In this document: piece after piece, positions 1 through 7,219 of the stretch
How positions within the stretch are numbered: the first letter of the stretch is position 1
Layout: every line of letters begins with the position of its first letter
Source: Bacteroidales bacterium UBA2559
Lineage (GTDB): Bacteria > Bacteroidota > Bacteroidia > Bacteroidales > Bacteroidaceae
Length of the DNA: 24,766 nucleotides
Assembly: GCA_002340405.1 (NCBI GenBank)
Contig: DDLZ01000042.1
Location: 1-24,766, forward strand
Direction of reading: 5' to 3'
The notes under the pieces: generated by a model
The model's input: only the letters and a program-made list of their open reading frames with translations
The model's database searches: none
What the model was told of the DNA's origin: nothing
Translations under genes and position numbers: made by a program

Positions 1-503
1 TAGTTGCTCTCCTTGATATAGTATTTCTCTATTTCGCGACTCGGTATATCGGCAGGCTCAATGATATATTTATCGTTCTCTTTCCGGTAGTAGATGTAAA
101 ATTTGTCCAACATGTTTTCAATATCCAATACATTCTCCTGAGCGAAATACTCATTTCCGTCAAGACGGTACTCGTAAGCTTTTATTTTTCCGTCAAGGAT
201 CAGATTCAGCAGCAGGGTAAAAAAGTTGACCCGATCACCCATAGGATCTTCGGGGTAGTATAGTGCGGCGTTCTTCTCTTTCCTAAGGTCCAGTTCCCTG
301 TATATGTCACGCTTCCAAATGACCTCGGCAGGCATGGATGTCTGTGCGGTATATTGGTACCGGGCCCGTTCGGTTAAGGCAACTCCGGCAGGACTCCTGT
401 TCTCGGCAGCCTGTGCTGCCTGCTCCTGAAGCCTGCGTGCAGGTTGGGCATTAGCCGTCAACACGGCCGATAATGTAAGAAATATCAAAATACTTTTTTT
501 CAT
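1..503 (-). CDS. gldN: GldN/PorN, type IX secretion ring protein (3' end outside window)
   Basis: Periplasmic partner of the lipoprotein GldK; in characterised systems the two form a large ring attached to the outer membrane in the type IX secretion machine. The frame opens with ATG at 503 and stays open to the window edge, giving the first 167 residues. Residues 1-19 form a signal peptide (MKKSILIFLTLSAVLTANAQ, cleavage near the final Ala-Gln). The mature part contains the family-like stretch VIWKRDIYRELDLRKEKNAA and, further on, an aromatic-rich YPEDPMGDRVNFFTLLLNLI segment. It lies 22 bases downstream of gldM as the last visible gene of the operon. The call rests on these motifs and on the conserved order K-L-M-N. 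The C-terminal part cannot be judged. Confidence 0.93.
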   Translation of the reverse strand, partial: MKKSILIFLTLSAVLTANAQPARRLQEQAAQAAENRSPAGVALTERARYQYTAQTSMPAEVIWKRDIYRELDLRKEKNAALYYPEDPMGDRVNFFTLLLNLILDGKIKAYEYRLDGNEYFAQENVLDIENMLDKFYIYYRKENDKYIIEPADIPSREIEKYYIKESN

Positions 504-525
504 TTTGATTTGGTTTTTCTATTTG

Positions 526-2106
526 TCAATTAAGTATTACCTCCAGCGAAGTGTTGAGCTGACGTTCTATCCCGTCGGGACCAACAGCTCTTACACGCTG
601 AATATAGAATCGGCGGCCGCGACCCAGATTCTGAAAGGTCCTTTTCTGTCTCTCCGAGAAATTCGGTCCATCCGAAAGCTCGGGTACCGCATTGCCGTTG
701 TTGTCAAAAAAAGTGGCTTCAAAACCCAGTACTCTGAATTCGATATTCAACAGTCCGTCGTCAATGGCTGCGACTATTCCGTCCGATGCCATAAGGTTCC
801 GTTTGACCAGAGGTACGCCGCCTCCGCGGTAACGCTGAGTATTGTTGTTCTCATCTTTATATTCAATGAAGGGGGTGGGGTCAGGCAGTTGCCTTACCCG
901 GAAAGTATATTCACCCATACTTTGAAGCCGTCCTTCCTGATTTGCAGAGACAGCTATCACTACGTCCTGGCCTACGTTGGCGGGCTTGGCAATGAATCCG
1001 GTGCCGTTTCGGGTCAGGGTCCCGTTACCGCCTTTGAGAGTGGCCGATATCATATTGCTGGGAACACCGGGAACGGAAATGCTTATGGGATTATCATAAC
1101 CGGCATACAACACATTCATCATCGTGGCCGATACGGTCGCCAAAGGCGAGACTACCGAGTAGTTCTGCGAGAAATCCCTGCGAATCACACTATTTGCAGA
1201 TTGAAGCTCCATATATCCGCTTAGAGTATAGTCTCCTGTACGTGTAGCCGGAATCTGGTACCACCCGTCATCGGAATCAATCTTCTCTCCGTCTATGTAG
1301 ATAGCGGGTCTTGCCGTGGAGTCCACTGCGGCCATAATGATGCGGGCTGTAAAGTTATTGCCCTGAACCACATTCTGTGAAGTAGGAATGACGTATGCAT
1401 TGATTGCATTTACGCGCAGGTCACCTATATCGATGTTGTTCATAAGCGTATGAAGCACCTCGCTTTCAGCATATCTCACATCATTCTGAAGTTTGGTCAG
1501 CATGGTTACTGCGGCAGCCACCGGCATGTTTTCGTAGTTGTACTCCTGCCAGTTTTTGCCAAGCGAACCGGCCTTGAGCGGAACTTCAGTACTAAAGTTG
1601 TTACTTATTATACTCTTTTGGATGGGATCTGTCACCATTTCAAGAATATTGTCGCGATAGTTGTTTATGGCGTCGTATAGCTTTTGACCATTTCCACGAG
1701 TAGGATGAAGCATCACCTGGTTGGCTGCCTCCAGATCATCCCTCTTTTGAATATTGTTCACATCGGCATTCTTTCCGTCAGCCTCAATCACAATGAGTTT
1801 TTTTAGTTCATTGGCAAAGTTGTAAAGGGAGTCGGATATCTGTTTTACATAGAGTGCCTTGCTATACCACTGGCCCACCTTCTCGTGGTTCACTGAGTCG
1901 GCTGCGGCAAATTCACGGTAGATATTTTCATTTTGCAAGGTGGCGTTGGCCGTGCTTTTGATAAGGCTCTCTTCCACAATGGCAAAACCGTTAAGCACAT
2001 CCGATGACACATTCATGGCCAGCATCGCCAAAAGGACGATGTACATGACATTGATCATCTTCTGACGCATAGAGGGCGGTCTGACTATCGTCTTATTCCT
2101 TTTCAT
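526..2106 (-). CDS. gldM: GldM/PorM, type IX secretion motor subunit
   Basis: Inner-membrane protein whose single N-terminal helix packs inside the GldL bundle and whose long periplasmic part reaches the GldK/GldN ring, passing on energy from the proton gradient. At 526 residues it has the usual family length. A short cytoplasmic tail is followed by a membrane helix at about residues 17-34 with the family signature RQKMINVMYIVLLAMLAMNV, then SSDVLNGFAIVEESL. The rest (about residues 40-526) is soluble, helical first and then beta-rich, matching the chain of periplasmic domains known for this family. Its start lies one base from the gldL stop codon, so the pair is very likely translated together. 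No unusual feature was seen. Confidence 0.97.
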   Translation of the reverse strand: MKRNKTIVRPPSMRQKMINVMYIVLLAMLAMNVSSDVLNGFAIVEESLIKSTANATLQNENIYREFAAADSVNHEKVGQWYSKALYVKQISDSLYNFANELKKLIVIEADGKNADVNNIQKRDDLEAANQVMLHPTRGNGQKLYDAINNYRDNILEMVTDPIQKSIISNNFSTEVPLKAGSLGKNWQEYNYENMPVAAAVTMLTKLQNDVRYAESEVLHTLMNNIDIGDLRVNAINAYVIPTSQNVVQGNNFTARIIMAAVDSTARPAIYIDGEKIDSDDGWYQIPATRTGDYTLSGYMELQSANSVIRRDFSQNYSVVSPLATVSATMMNVLYAGYDNPISISVPGVPSNMISATLKGGNGTLTRNGTGFIAKPANVGQDVVIAVSANQEGRLQSMGEYTFRVRQLPDPTPFIEYKDENNNTQRYRGGGVPLVKRNLMASDGIVAAIDDGLLNIEFRVLGFEATFFDNNGNAVPELSDGPNFSERQKRTFQNLGRGRRFYIQRVRAVGPDGIERQLNTSLEVILN

Positions 2107-2107
2107 A

Positions 2108-2902
2108 TCAGTCTATTTTACTTCCCATGGGAGTGTTCACCTTCAACGCTTCAACCATCCGGGCATAAACCCGGTTGAGCTCCTCAATCTGTTCCACCAT
2201 ATGTTTGGTCTGTTCGTTCACCTTATCTATATTCTCCATTTGCGAACTTGCCGATTTCAGATGCATTTGATAAAATGTATTGATGCTTATCAGATTACGT
2301 GAAAGCTGTTCCAATTCCTCCGAATTTTGTTCCATCTTTTCGGAATGGCGACATATTTGCTCCATTCTAGCAGTGAGTTCATAGATTCGGTTAATGTATT
2401 CTTGAGTTACCTCGCTTACCGAACCGATTTCAGACAGCGGAGTATCATGTTTTTGAGGTAACGCTTCTGCATCCACTGCCGGAAGTTCTGCCGGCGCAGT
2501 TGGAAAGGCCTTACCTGCGGGGGCAGCCTGACCAGTGTATATGGCCTGACCTGCGGGGGCAGCCTGACCTGCATACATGGTCTGACCGGTCGGCAGGGAA
2601 CCTGTAGCGCGTCCGGTTGTTATTTTGCCTTGAAGAGCTGGACTCTCCTCTTCTTCTTCCTCTTGTCTGGGTGGTATGAACGGCCTTTCAAAACCGGAAA
2701 TGAAAAACACGAATACTTCAGTTCCCATTCCTATGAAAAGCATCAGATTGGCACCTTTTATGTGAGTCAGTTTGAAAAGACCGCCCAGAATAACGATAGC
2801 AGCACCCCAACTGTACAGATAGTTTAGCAGCACCCGTCCTTTGGGTGAATCCAAATAATCCTGGATTCTGGTCATAAAACTTTTCTTTTCACTCTTTTCC
2901 AT
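2108..2902 (-). CDS. gldL: GldL/PorL, type IX secretion motor subunit with an unusual linker
   Basis: Inner-membrane proton-channel subunit of the type IX motor. It has 264 residues, with two membrane helices at about 25-43 and 51-69. Helix 2 carries Glu62 (in GMGTEVFVFF), matching the membrane-embedded acidic residue known to matter for proton-driven rotation in this family; Lys44 and His47 lie near the end of helix 1. After helix 2 come a six-glutamate run (81-86) and a Gly/Gln/Ala/Pro linker with two good 12-residue repeats at 106-117 and 118-129 and a decayed third at 130-141. Residues 160-255 are a predicted coiled coil (EQICRHSEKMEQNSEELEQL), the usual cytoplasmic tail. The linker repeat is the only odd feature. 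The gene sits between gldK and gldM. Confidence 0.96.
   Translation of the reverse strand: MEKSEKKSFMTRIQDYLDSPKGRVLLNYLYSWGAAIVILGGLFKLTHIKGANLMLFIGMGTEVFVFFISGFERPFIPPRQEEEEEESPALQGKITTGRATGSLPTGQTMYAGQAAPAGQAIYTGQAAPAGKAFPTAPAELPAVDAEALPQKHDTPLSEIGSVSEVTQEYINRIYELTARMEQICRHSEKMEQNSEELEQLSRNLISINTFYQMHLKSASSQMENIDKVNEQTKHMVEQIEELNRVYARMVEALKVNTPMGSKID
2513..2584. repeat. 36-bp in-frame tandem repeat inside gldL
   Basis: Two adjacent 36-bp units (2513-2548 and 2549-2584) share an identical 21-base core and differ at 5 of the other 15 positions. A decayed third copy may lie at the adjoining 130-141 codons. The period is a multiple of three, so each unit encodes 12 residues (GQ-x-x-Y-x-GQAAPA) and the reading frame is kept. 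Copy number could therefore change by slippage without breaking the protein. Confidence 0.85.
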
Positions 2903-2929
2903 ATCGTAAATTTTTCTTTATTGTTTGAT

Positions 2930-4378
2930 TTAACGTCCTCTTCTAGTTCTAGTGCTTGCTGCGTTGCCTACCTGTGTGCGTACACATCGGAAACCTATAT
3001 ATGAGCGTTGTTCATTCTGGTATTCATATGTTCTCCATGAAGATTCGATGAATTTTTCGGGATCTTTCCAAGAGCCTCCGCGTACAGCTTTTTTCTTCAT
3101 GTAATAGGGATCTTCAACAGCTGCGTTATAATATAGTTCGGGATTTATATCGTTCATTTGCAGAATACCCGCTTCGGTATAGGCCGTAGATGTCCATTCG
3201 GCAACGTTTCCGGCCATATCATAGAGGCCGTTGGAGTTGGGCTTGTATGAACCTGTCCTCGTGGTTATCAGATTCCCGTCTTCGGTGTAGTTGCCGCGTT
3301 CCGGTTTGAAGTTGGCATAATAGCAGCCGTCTTCATCCATTGTCTCCGATGCTTTCCACGGATAACGGTTGTTTTCGCGTCCGCGTGCTGCGAATTCCCA
3401 TTCGGCCTCTGTGGGCAGACGGTAACGCTGTATATATTTGGCTTGCGGACCAAGTCCCGCGAGCAGGAATTCGGTACGCCATGCACAGAATGCGTTGGCC
3501 TGCTCCCAGCTTACGCCGACTACGGGATAGTCATCGTAGTTGGGATGCGAGAAATAGAGCCGCATATAGCTCTCGTTGTTAGAGTTGGGAAAATCGTTTA
3601 TCCAGCAAGTGGTATCAGGGAATATATTTACAATATATGTGTTGACAAAATCATAGATGCTTGACAGCTCCCTGTTAATACTCTCCCGTACGATATTCCC
3701 TTCGTCATCAATATAGGCGGTATCCTTTGATATCATAACTCTCTCCCCGGACGGGTCCAGGTCTGTGTTCCTGACTCTGTCATTAGGATCAAGCTGGTTC
3801 TTACGCAGTGCCGCCTGTGTATAATCGAACAGTTCATATCGATAGTTCAACTGTTTTACGTCAAGCATCTTCTCACCCGTAAAAGGATTTATGTAATAGA
3901 TGCTTTCAATTGCTCTCTCCTGGTCTTCATTCGGCTTTTTCCAGGGGATGGGTATAGCCCAATTCAAACGCGGGGTAATAGGCTCACCATATTTATCTTC
4001 AGTAATAATGAATGATTCATCATCGCCGTAAGCCGGATCGGCAAGCCGGGTGCGGATAATGGAGTCGCGTACCCAGTTGACAAACTGGCGGTATTTGGCA
4101 TTCGAGACCTCATATTCGTCCATCCAAAATGATTCGACAGAGATCTCTTTGGTAGGAAAATCCAATCCCCAAAGACTGTCATTAGCCTCTTCGCCTATTT
4201 TCAAAGAGCCTCTTTTTACAAGAACCATACCATAGGGTATCGGTTCACGCAGTGCAGCCGATGACGAACCGGTGACTTCGCCTCCGACAGCCGATGACGA
4301 ATATCCGCTGCTGGTGCAACCCGGTGCTGTAAAAAGAACAGCCACCATGCCGGTCAAAACAACGTTTTTCAGTTTCAT
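2930..4378 (-). CDS. gldK: GldK/PorK, type IX secretion ring lipoprotein
   Basis: Outer-membrane lipoprotein that forms the type IX ring with GldN and can be reached by GldM. It has 482 residues. Residues 1-20 are a lipoprotein signal ending APG-Cys21, followed by a Ser/Gly-rich tether. From about residue 48 it has the formylglycine-generating-enzyme (sulfatase-modifying factor) fold: GMVLVKRGSLKIG near the start, then WMDEYEVSNAKYRQFVNWV, PVVGVSWEQANAFCAWR, RLPTEAEWEFAARG, GLYDMAGNVAEWT, and VRGGSWKDPEKF with GFRCVRT at the end. The long stretch between about 120 and 250 is an insertion typical of GldK rather than of enzymes. No acidic residues follow Cys21, which fits a periplasm-facing lipoprotein. 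It ends in a basic RTRRGR tail. It starts 8 bases after porP. Confidence 0.97.
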   Translation of the reverse strand: MKLKNVVLTGMVAVLFTAPGCTSSGYSSSAVGGEVTGSSSAALREPIPYGMVLVKRGSLKIGEEANDSLWGLDFPTKEISVESFWMDEYEVSNAKYRQFVNWVRDSIIRTRLADPAYGDDESFIITEDKYGEPITPRLNWAIPIPWKKPNEDQERAIESIYYINPFTGEKMLDVKQLNYRYELFDYTQAALRKNQLDPNDRVRNTDLDPSGERVMISKDTAYIDDEGNIVRESINRELSSIYDFVNTYIVNIFPDTTCWINDFPNSNNESYMRLYFSHPNYDDYPVVGVSWEQANAFCAWRTEFLLAGLGPQAKYIQRYRLPTEAEWEFAARGRENNRYPWKASETMDEDGCYYANFKPERGNYTEDGNLITTRTGSYKPNSNGLYDMAGNVAEWTSTAYTEAGILQMNDINPELYYNAAVEDPYYMKKKAVRGGSWKDPEKFIESSWRTYEYQNEQRSYIGFRCVRTQVGNAASTRTRRGR

Positions 4379-4386
4379 TATATATA

Positions 4387-5343
4387 TTATAAATACCTTA
4401 CACTTTTGTGGGCATTCCTTCCTTTACCGAAGAAATCAATATCGGTCTGCCAGCTCACCACAAGGTCATGACTACCGTTAAGATAACCTATATCACCTGT
4501 ATAAAGCTCGTATGCATATCCTATAAGAACGCCCTTGTATCTTCCTCCTGCCAATACTGCGATCGAAACTCCCGGTGACCATGTCAGACCTCCGTAAAAA
4601 AGGAATGAGTCATACTCATATGTAGCTCTTGCCGACAGGTCCGTCCTGAAAAAATCCAGATCGCTCTGTACCAGTATGCAGGGTTGTAACGATATGAACG
4701 GATTTTTAAGCTGAATATTGTATCCACTGTTCATGTAGAACGTGGTTTTGATATCCATTTCGGATCTTTTCCCGACTCCTTTCCCGAATTCAATATGGGG
4801 AATGTTCAGGTGCTGTGCCGACAATCCCAAATACCATTCATTGCCGGAATACATAAGACCGGCACCCAGATCACCGGTGCTGCCCCGCTCTCTGGATGTG
4901 GGGAATGCCGGATCGCCTGAGGTCTCGGCATCAATCCTGGTCCCGTCAAACTCCATGGACATCACCCCTCCCTGCAAGCCGATGTTCAGCCAACCTTTTC
5001 TTCCTAAATGGAATCTATAGCCATAGTTAAAGAACATTCTGCGGTTAGTGAAGAGTCCGATGGTTTCATTGAAAAGGCCTGCGCCTCCCGAGTGACGTCC
5101 CCTGTCAAAGGGGAGCTCTGTATCTGCACCCAGATACATGGAGACGGGAGCACGTCTGTATCCTGCCATCTGCATGGAAAGAGCTCCCGCTACGTTAAGC
5201 TGTCCGTTCCAACTCATACCGGCCGGATTATAAAAAGGCTTTACCGCCCAAAAATGGGCGAAATGTATGTCGTACTGCGCCTTAACCGACGAGCTCAGGC
5301 AGAGAATCACAACAGCGAAAAAGAGTTTATACTTTGCGCTCAT
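4387..5343 (-). CDS. porP: PorP/SprF family outer-membrane protein of type IX secretion
   Basis: Outer-membrane beta-barrel protein of the PorP/SprF family, required for type IX secretion and, in some members, for anchoring cargo. It has 318 residues; residues 1-22 are a signal peptide (cleavage VKA-Gln23). The mature start QYDIHFAHFWAVKPFYNPAG is the family hallmark, with the conserved FYNPA. Alternating aromatic and polar strands run to the end (for example FFNYGYRFHLGRKGWLNIGL). It is the first gene of the operon, and its start is 121 bases from the divergent rpsU. P. gingivalis has the same order, porP-porK-porL-porM-porN. Many paralogues exist in this phylum, but position makes this the operon copy. 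Confidence 0.94.
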   Translation of the reverse strand: MSAKYKLFFAVVILCLSSSVKAQYDIHFAHFWAVKPFYNPAGMSWNGQLNVAGALSMQMAGYRRAPVSMYLGADTELPFDRGRHSGGAGLFNETIGLFTNRRMFFNYGYRFHLGRKGWLNIGLQGGVMSMEFDGTRIDAETSGDPAFPTSRERGSTGDLGAGLMYSGNEWYLGLSAQHLNIPHIEFGKGVGKRSEMDIKTTFYMNSGYNIQLKNPFISLQPCILVQSDLDFFRTDLSARATYEYDSFLFYGGLTWSPGVSIAVLAGGRYKGVLIGYAYELYTGDIGYLNGSHDLVVSWQTDIDFFGKGRNAHKSVRYL

Positions 5344-5375
5344 CGGTTTATTAACGTGAAAAAAGTCTCATTATT

Positions 5376-5406
5376 TTTGCTCATGATGAAAAAATGTCTA
5401 ATTTTG
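5376..5406 (+). promoter_or_regulatory. Bacteroidota-type promoter of rpsU
   Basis: A TTTG element at 5376-5379 is followed after exactly 19 bases by TAATTTTG at 5399-5406. This matches the phylum consensus TTTG / TAnnTTTG. Transcription would start near 5412-5414, giving an rpsU leader of about 50 bases. Confidence 0.8.
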
Positions 5407-5441
5407 CGCCGCTTATTTTAATTTCCAGAGGAAAAATAAAA

Positions 5442-5449
5442 CAAAAATA
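5442..5449 (-). promoter_or_regulatory. Possible -7 element for the type IX operon
   Basis: On the minus strand TATTTTTG matches TAnnTTTG and lies about 100 bases before the porP start. No TTTG is found 19-21 bases further upstream, only a T-rich run, so only half of the promoter is supported. If it is used, the start site near 5436 would lie inside the rpsU leader and the two 5' ends would overlap. Confidence 0.35.
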
Positions 5450-5464
5450 GAATAGAAATAAAAA

Positions 5465-5656
5465 ATGATCATTGTACCGGTAAAAGAGGGTGAAAACATT
5501 GAACGCGCTCTCAAAAGATTCAAAAGAAAGTATGAAAAGACCGGCGTGGCTAAGGAACTTCGCCGTCGCCAGCAGTTCAACAAACCGTCTGAACTGAGAC
5601 GTCTTCAAAAAGATCGCGCAATTTACAAACAAAAACTGCAGCAGATAGAGGAGTAA
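5465..5656 (+). CDS. rpsU: Small ribosomal subunit protein bS21
   Basis: Small basic protein of the 30S subunit near the 3' end of 16S rRNA. In Bacteroidota it helps hide the anti-Shine-Dalgarno sequence. The 63 residues are the full family length: MIIVPVKEGENIERALKRFK is the conserved start, with a Lys/Arg-rich body after it. The ATG at 5465 follows an A-rich stretch with no Shine-Dalgarno sequence; the only purine cluster (agagg, about 5427-5431) is more than 30 bases upstream, too far to act. It has its own promoter and a hairpin terminator about 45 bases after the stop. Confidence 0.97.
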   Translation: MIIVPVKEGENIERALKRFKRKYEKTGVAKELRRRQQFNKPSELRRLQKDRAIYKQKLQQIEE

Positions 5657-5700
5657 AATACTCCATAGTTCTGCTTGTTTTTTGATTTTTTTTCTTTTAT

Positions 5701-5734
5701 ATTCGTCACTGAATTCATTCAGCGACGAATTTTA
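5701..5734 (+). terminator. Hairpin terminator between rpsU and xerC
   Basis: A 14-base arm (5701-5714) pairs with 5717-5730 with a single A-C mismatch, followed by a short T run. It lies 44 bases after rpsU stops and ends 7 bases before the xerC ATG, so it may also limit xerC expression. The stem is AT-rich and the T run is short, so termination may be partial. Confidence 0.6.
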
Positions 5735-5737
5735 TCT

Positions 5738-6619
5738 ATGTATAAGGAACGTTTTCTGAAATATCTAAAACTGGAGAAAAACTACTCCGACAAGACGGTA
5801 GAAGCCTATCGTAGTGATTTGGTGCTGTTTGAACAGTTCCTCAAAGAGACTGACAACAGCCTTGACTTACTTTCGTGTGACAGAGACCTTGTCCGCCTGT
5901 GGATTGTAGATATGATGGAAAGAGGGAGCGCTACCACTACTGTAAACAGAAAACTCAGCACACTACGTTCCTTTTACCGTTATATGCGTCTGCGCGGAAT
6001 TCTGGAGACCTCACCTGTGCAGGGTGTAAAGGGGCCCAAAAACAAAAAACCGCTGCCTCAGTTTGTTAAAGAGTCCGAAATGGATATTTTACTTGATGAA
6101 ACAGATCTCGGTACGGGATTCATCGGAATAAGAAACAGGACTATAATAGCCACTTTTTATCAGACAGGCATACGCATGGCTGAGCTTATCGGGCTGAATG
6201 ACCGCGACATAGACTTTTCTACCAATATGGTCAAAGTGACCGGAAAACGGGACAAGCAGCGTTTCATACCTTTCGGTAAGGAACTGGAGGAGAGGTTCCG
6301 TCTCTACATGGAAGCCCGTGAGGCGGAATTCGGCATGACTGAAGGAGCTTTTTTTGTAAGTAATAAAGGGGAGCGTATTCCTAGACATCAGGTCTATTTG
6401 TTGGTTAAGGATGCCTTGTCCAAGGTCTCGTCAGTTGCCAAGAAAAGCCCTCATGTGCTTCGTCATACGTTTGCCACATCTATGCTGAATCACAATGCCG
6501 AGTTGGGAGCGGTCAAGGAGTTGTTGGGACACAACAGCCTGCAAACGACTGAAATATATGTTCATAACACTTTGCAGGAACTTAAAGATATATATAAACA
6601 GGCTCATCCAAGGGCCTAA
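5738..6619 (+). CDS. xerC: XerC/XerD-type tyrosine recombinase
   Basis: Site-specific recombinase, probably one of the pair that resolves chromosome dimers at dif. It has 293 residues, the usual length. An N-terminal SAM-like DNA-binding domain (1-95, with KNYSDKTVEAYRSDL) precedes the catalytic domain (105-293). All catalytic residues are visible: Arg146 (GIRMAEL), Lys170 (TGKRDKQR), His239 and Arg242 (HVLRHTFATSML), His265 (LGHNSLQTTEIY) and the nucleophile Tyr274. The ATG at 5738 was chosen because an in-frame upstream ATG at 5675 would add a 21-residue extension encoded across the hairpin, with no family likeness. It lies 22 bases before hpf. XerC is favoured over XerD or a mobile integrase by its length and core-gene setting, but this is not proven. 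Confidence 0.88.
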   Translation: MYKERFLKYLKLEKNYSDKTVEAYRSDLVLFEQFLKETDNSLDLLSCDRDLVRLWIVDMMERGSATTTVNRKLSTLRSFYRYMRLRGILETSPVQGVKGPKNKKPLPQFVKESEMDILLDETDLGTGFIGIRNRTIIATFYQTGIRMAELIGLNDRDIDFSTNMVKVTGKRDKQRFIPFGKELEERFRLYMEAREAEFGMTEGAFFVSNKGERIPRHQVYLLVKDALSKVSSVAKKSPHVLRHTFATSMLNHNAELGAVKELLGHNSLQTTEIYVHNTLQELKDIYKQAHPRA

Positions 6620-6641
6620 GACAACCTAAAACCATAAAGTT

Positions 6642-6941
6642 ATGGAAACAAAAATCCAAGCGTTGCATTTCACAGCAACTGAACAGCTTTTAGCGTTCAT
6701 TGAGAAGAAATGTGCAAAACTCGAAAGAGTGCACGAGTTGATACGTAGGGTTGATGTGGTGTTGAGGGTTATCAAACCTGAGACGGCGCTCAACAAGCAG
6801 GCGTCAATTACCGTTATAGTTCCTAACGGGGAACTGTTTGCTGAAAAGACATGCGATACCTTCGAGCAGGCGGTCGATGAATGTCTCGATGCATTGGTGC
6901 GTCAACTCAAGAAAAACAAGGAAAAACAACGTGAAAAGTAA
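6642..6941 (+). CDS. hpf: Short ribosome hibernation promoting factor (HPF/RaiA family)
   Basis: Binds the 30S decoding region in slow or stationary growth and shuts down or pairs ribosomes. It has 99 residues, the short form lacking the C-terminal dimerisation domain of long HPF. The beta-alpha-beta-beta-beta-alpha fold is visible from METKIQALHFTATEQLLAFI, through KLERVHELIRRVDVVLRV and ASITVIVPNGELFAEKT, to DTFEQAVDECLDALVRQL, ending in a Lys-rich tail. It follows xerC closely and precedes the tRNA-tuf promoter. Whether it is HPF or the inhibitor RaiA cannot be told from sequence alone. Confidence 0.92.
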   Translation: METKIQALHFTATEQLLAFIEKKCAKLERVHELIRRVDVVLRVIKPETALNKQASITVIVPNGELFAEKTCDTFEQAVDECLDALVRQLKKNKEKQREK

Positions 6942-6958
6942 AAAAATACACTCGCTTT

Positions 6959-6989
6959 TTTGTTCTTAAAGAAATTTGAAATATCTTTG
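6959..6989 (+). promoter_or_regulatory. Bacteroidota-type promoter of the tRNA-tuf-rpl-rpo block
   Basis: TTTG at 6959-6962, a 19-base spacer, then TATCTTTG at 6982-6989, a full match to the phylum consensus. Transcription would start near 6994-6997, about 35 bases before tRNA-Thr. It is the only full-consensus promoter found before rpoC, so it probably drives the whole block. Confidence 0.85.
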
Positions 6990-7029
6990 CACCCGCTCTT
7001 CATTTTTCAAGGGCGGGCGCTTTGTTTTT
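6989..7029 (+). terminator. Hairpin with T tract overlapping the promoter start
   Basis: Bases 6992-7000 pair with 7009-7017 (nine pairs including one G-T), extended by two pairs outside a mismatch, and followed by tttgttttt. It looks like a factor-independent terminator for transcripts arriving from hpf. The expected start site of the adjacent promoter falls inside the 5' arm, so newly started transcripts would carry only part of the stem. Confidence 0.6.
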
Positions 7030-7101
7030 GCCGCTATGGCTCAATGGTAGAGCAACGCACTTGTAATGCGTAGGTTGTTGGTTCGATTCCGACTAGCGGC
7101 T
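7030..7101 (+). tRNA. tRNA-Thr (anticodon TGT)
   Basis: Full cloverleaf of 72 bases: acceptor GCCGCTA with TAGCGGC, D arm GCTC/GAGC, anticodon stem ACGCA/TGCGT with loop CTTGTAA, T arm GTTGG/CCGAC with TTCGATT. Anticodon TGT reads ACA. CCA is not encoded. Confidence 0.97.
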
Positions 7102-7136
7102 CAAAAAATGTTCTCAAACATATTGTAAAAGCAACA

Positions 7137-7219
7137 GGGTGAATTCCAGAGTGGCCAAATGGGGCAGACTGTAAATCTGCTGTCTTTCGACTTCGGTGGT
7201 TCGAATCCATCTTCACCCA
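7137..7219 (+). tRNA. tRNA-Tyr (anticodon GTA)
   Basis: Class II tRNA of 83 bases with a long variable arm. Acceptor GGGTGAA pairs with TTCACCC; anticodon stem GCAGA/TCTGC with loop CTGTAAA; T loop TTCGAAT. Anticodon GTA reads TAC and TAT. CCA is not encoded. Confidence 0.97.

Noticed and set aside
505..1224. 239-codon open frame on the plus strand opposite gldM
   Set aside because: It is fully antisense to a well-supported gldM, has no family likeness, and begins inside the gldN-gldM junction. It is a shadow frame.
5701..5730. dif recombination site next to the recombinase gene
   Set aside because: It is an almost continuous palindrome with a 2-base centre, not two 11-base arms around a 6-base spacer, and a terminator explains it.
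5675..5737. N-terminal extension of the recombinase from ATG 5675
   Set aside because: The added residues are encoded by the T-rich tract and the hairpin, are unlike the family, and the ATG at 5738 gives the standard length.
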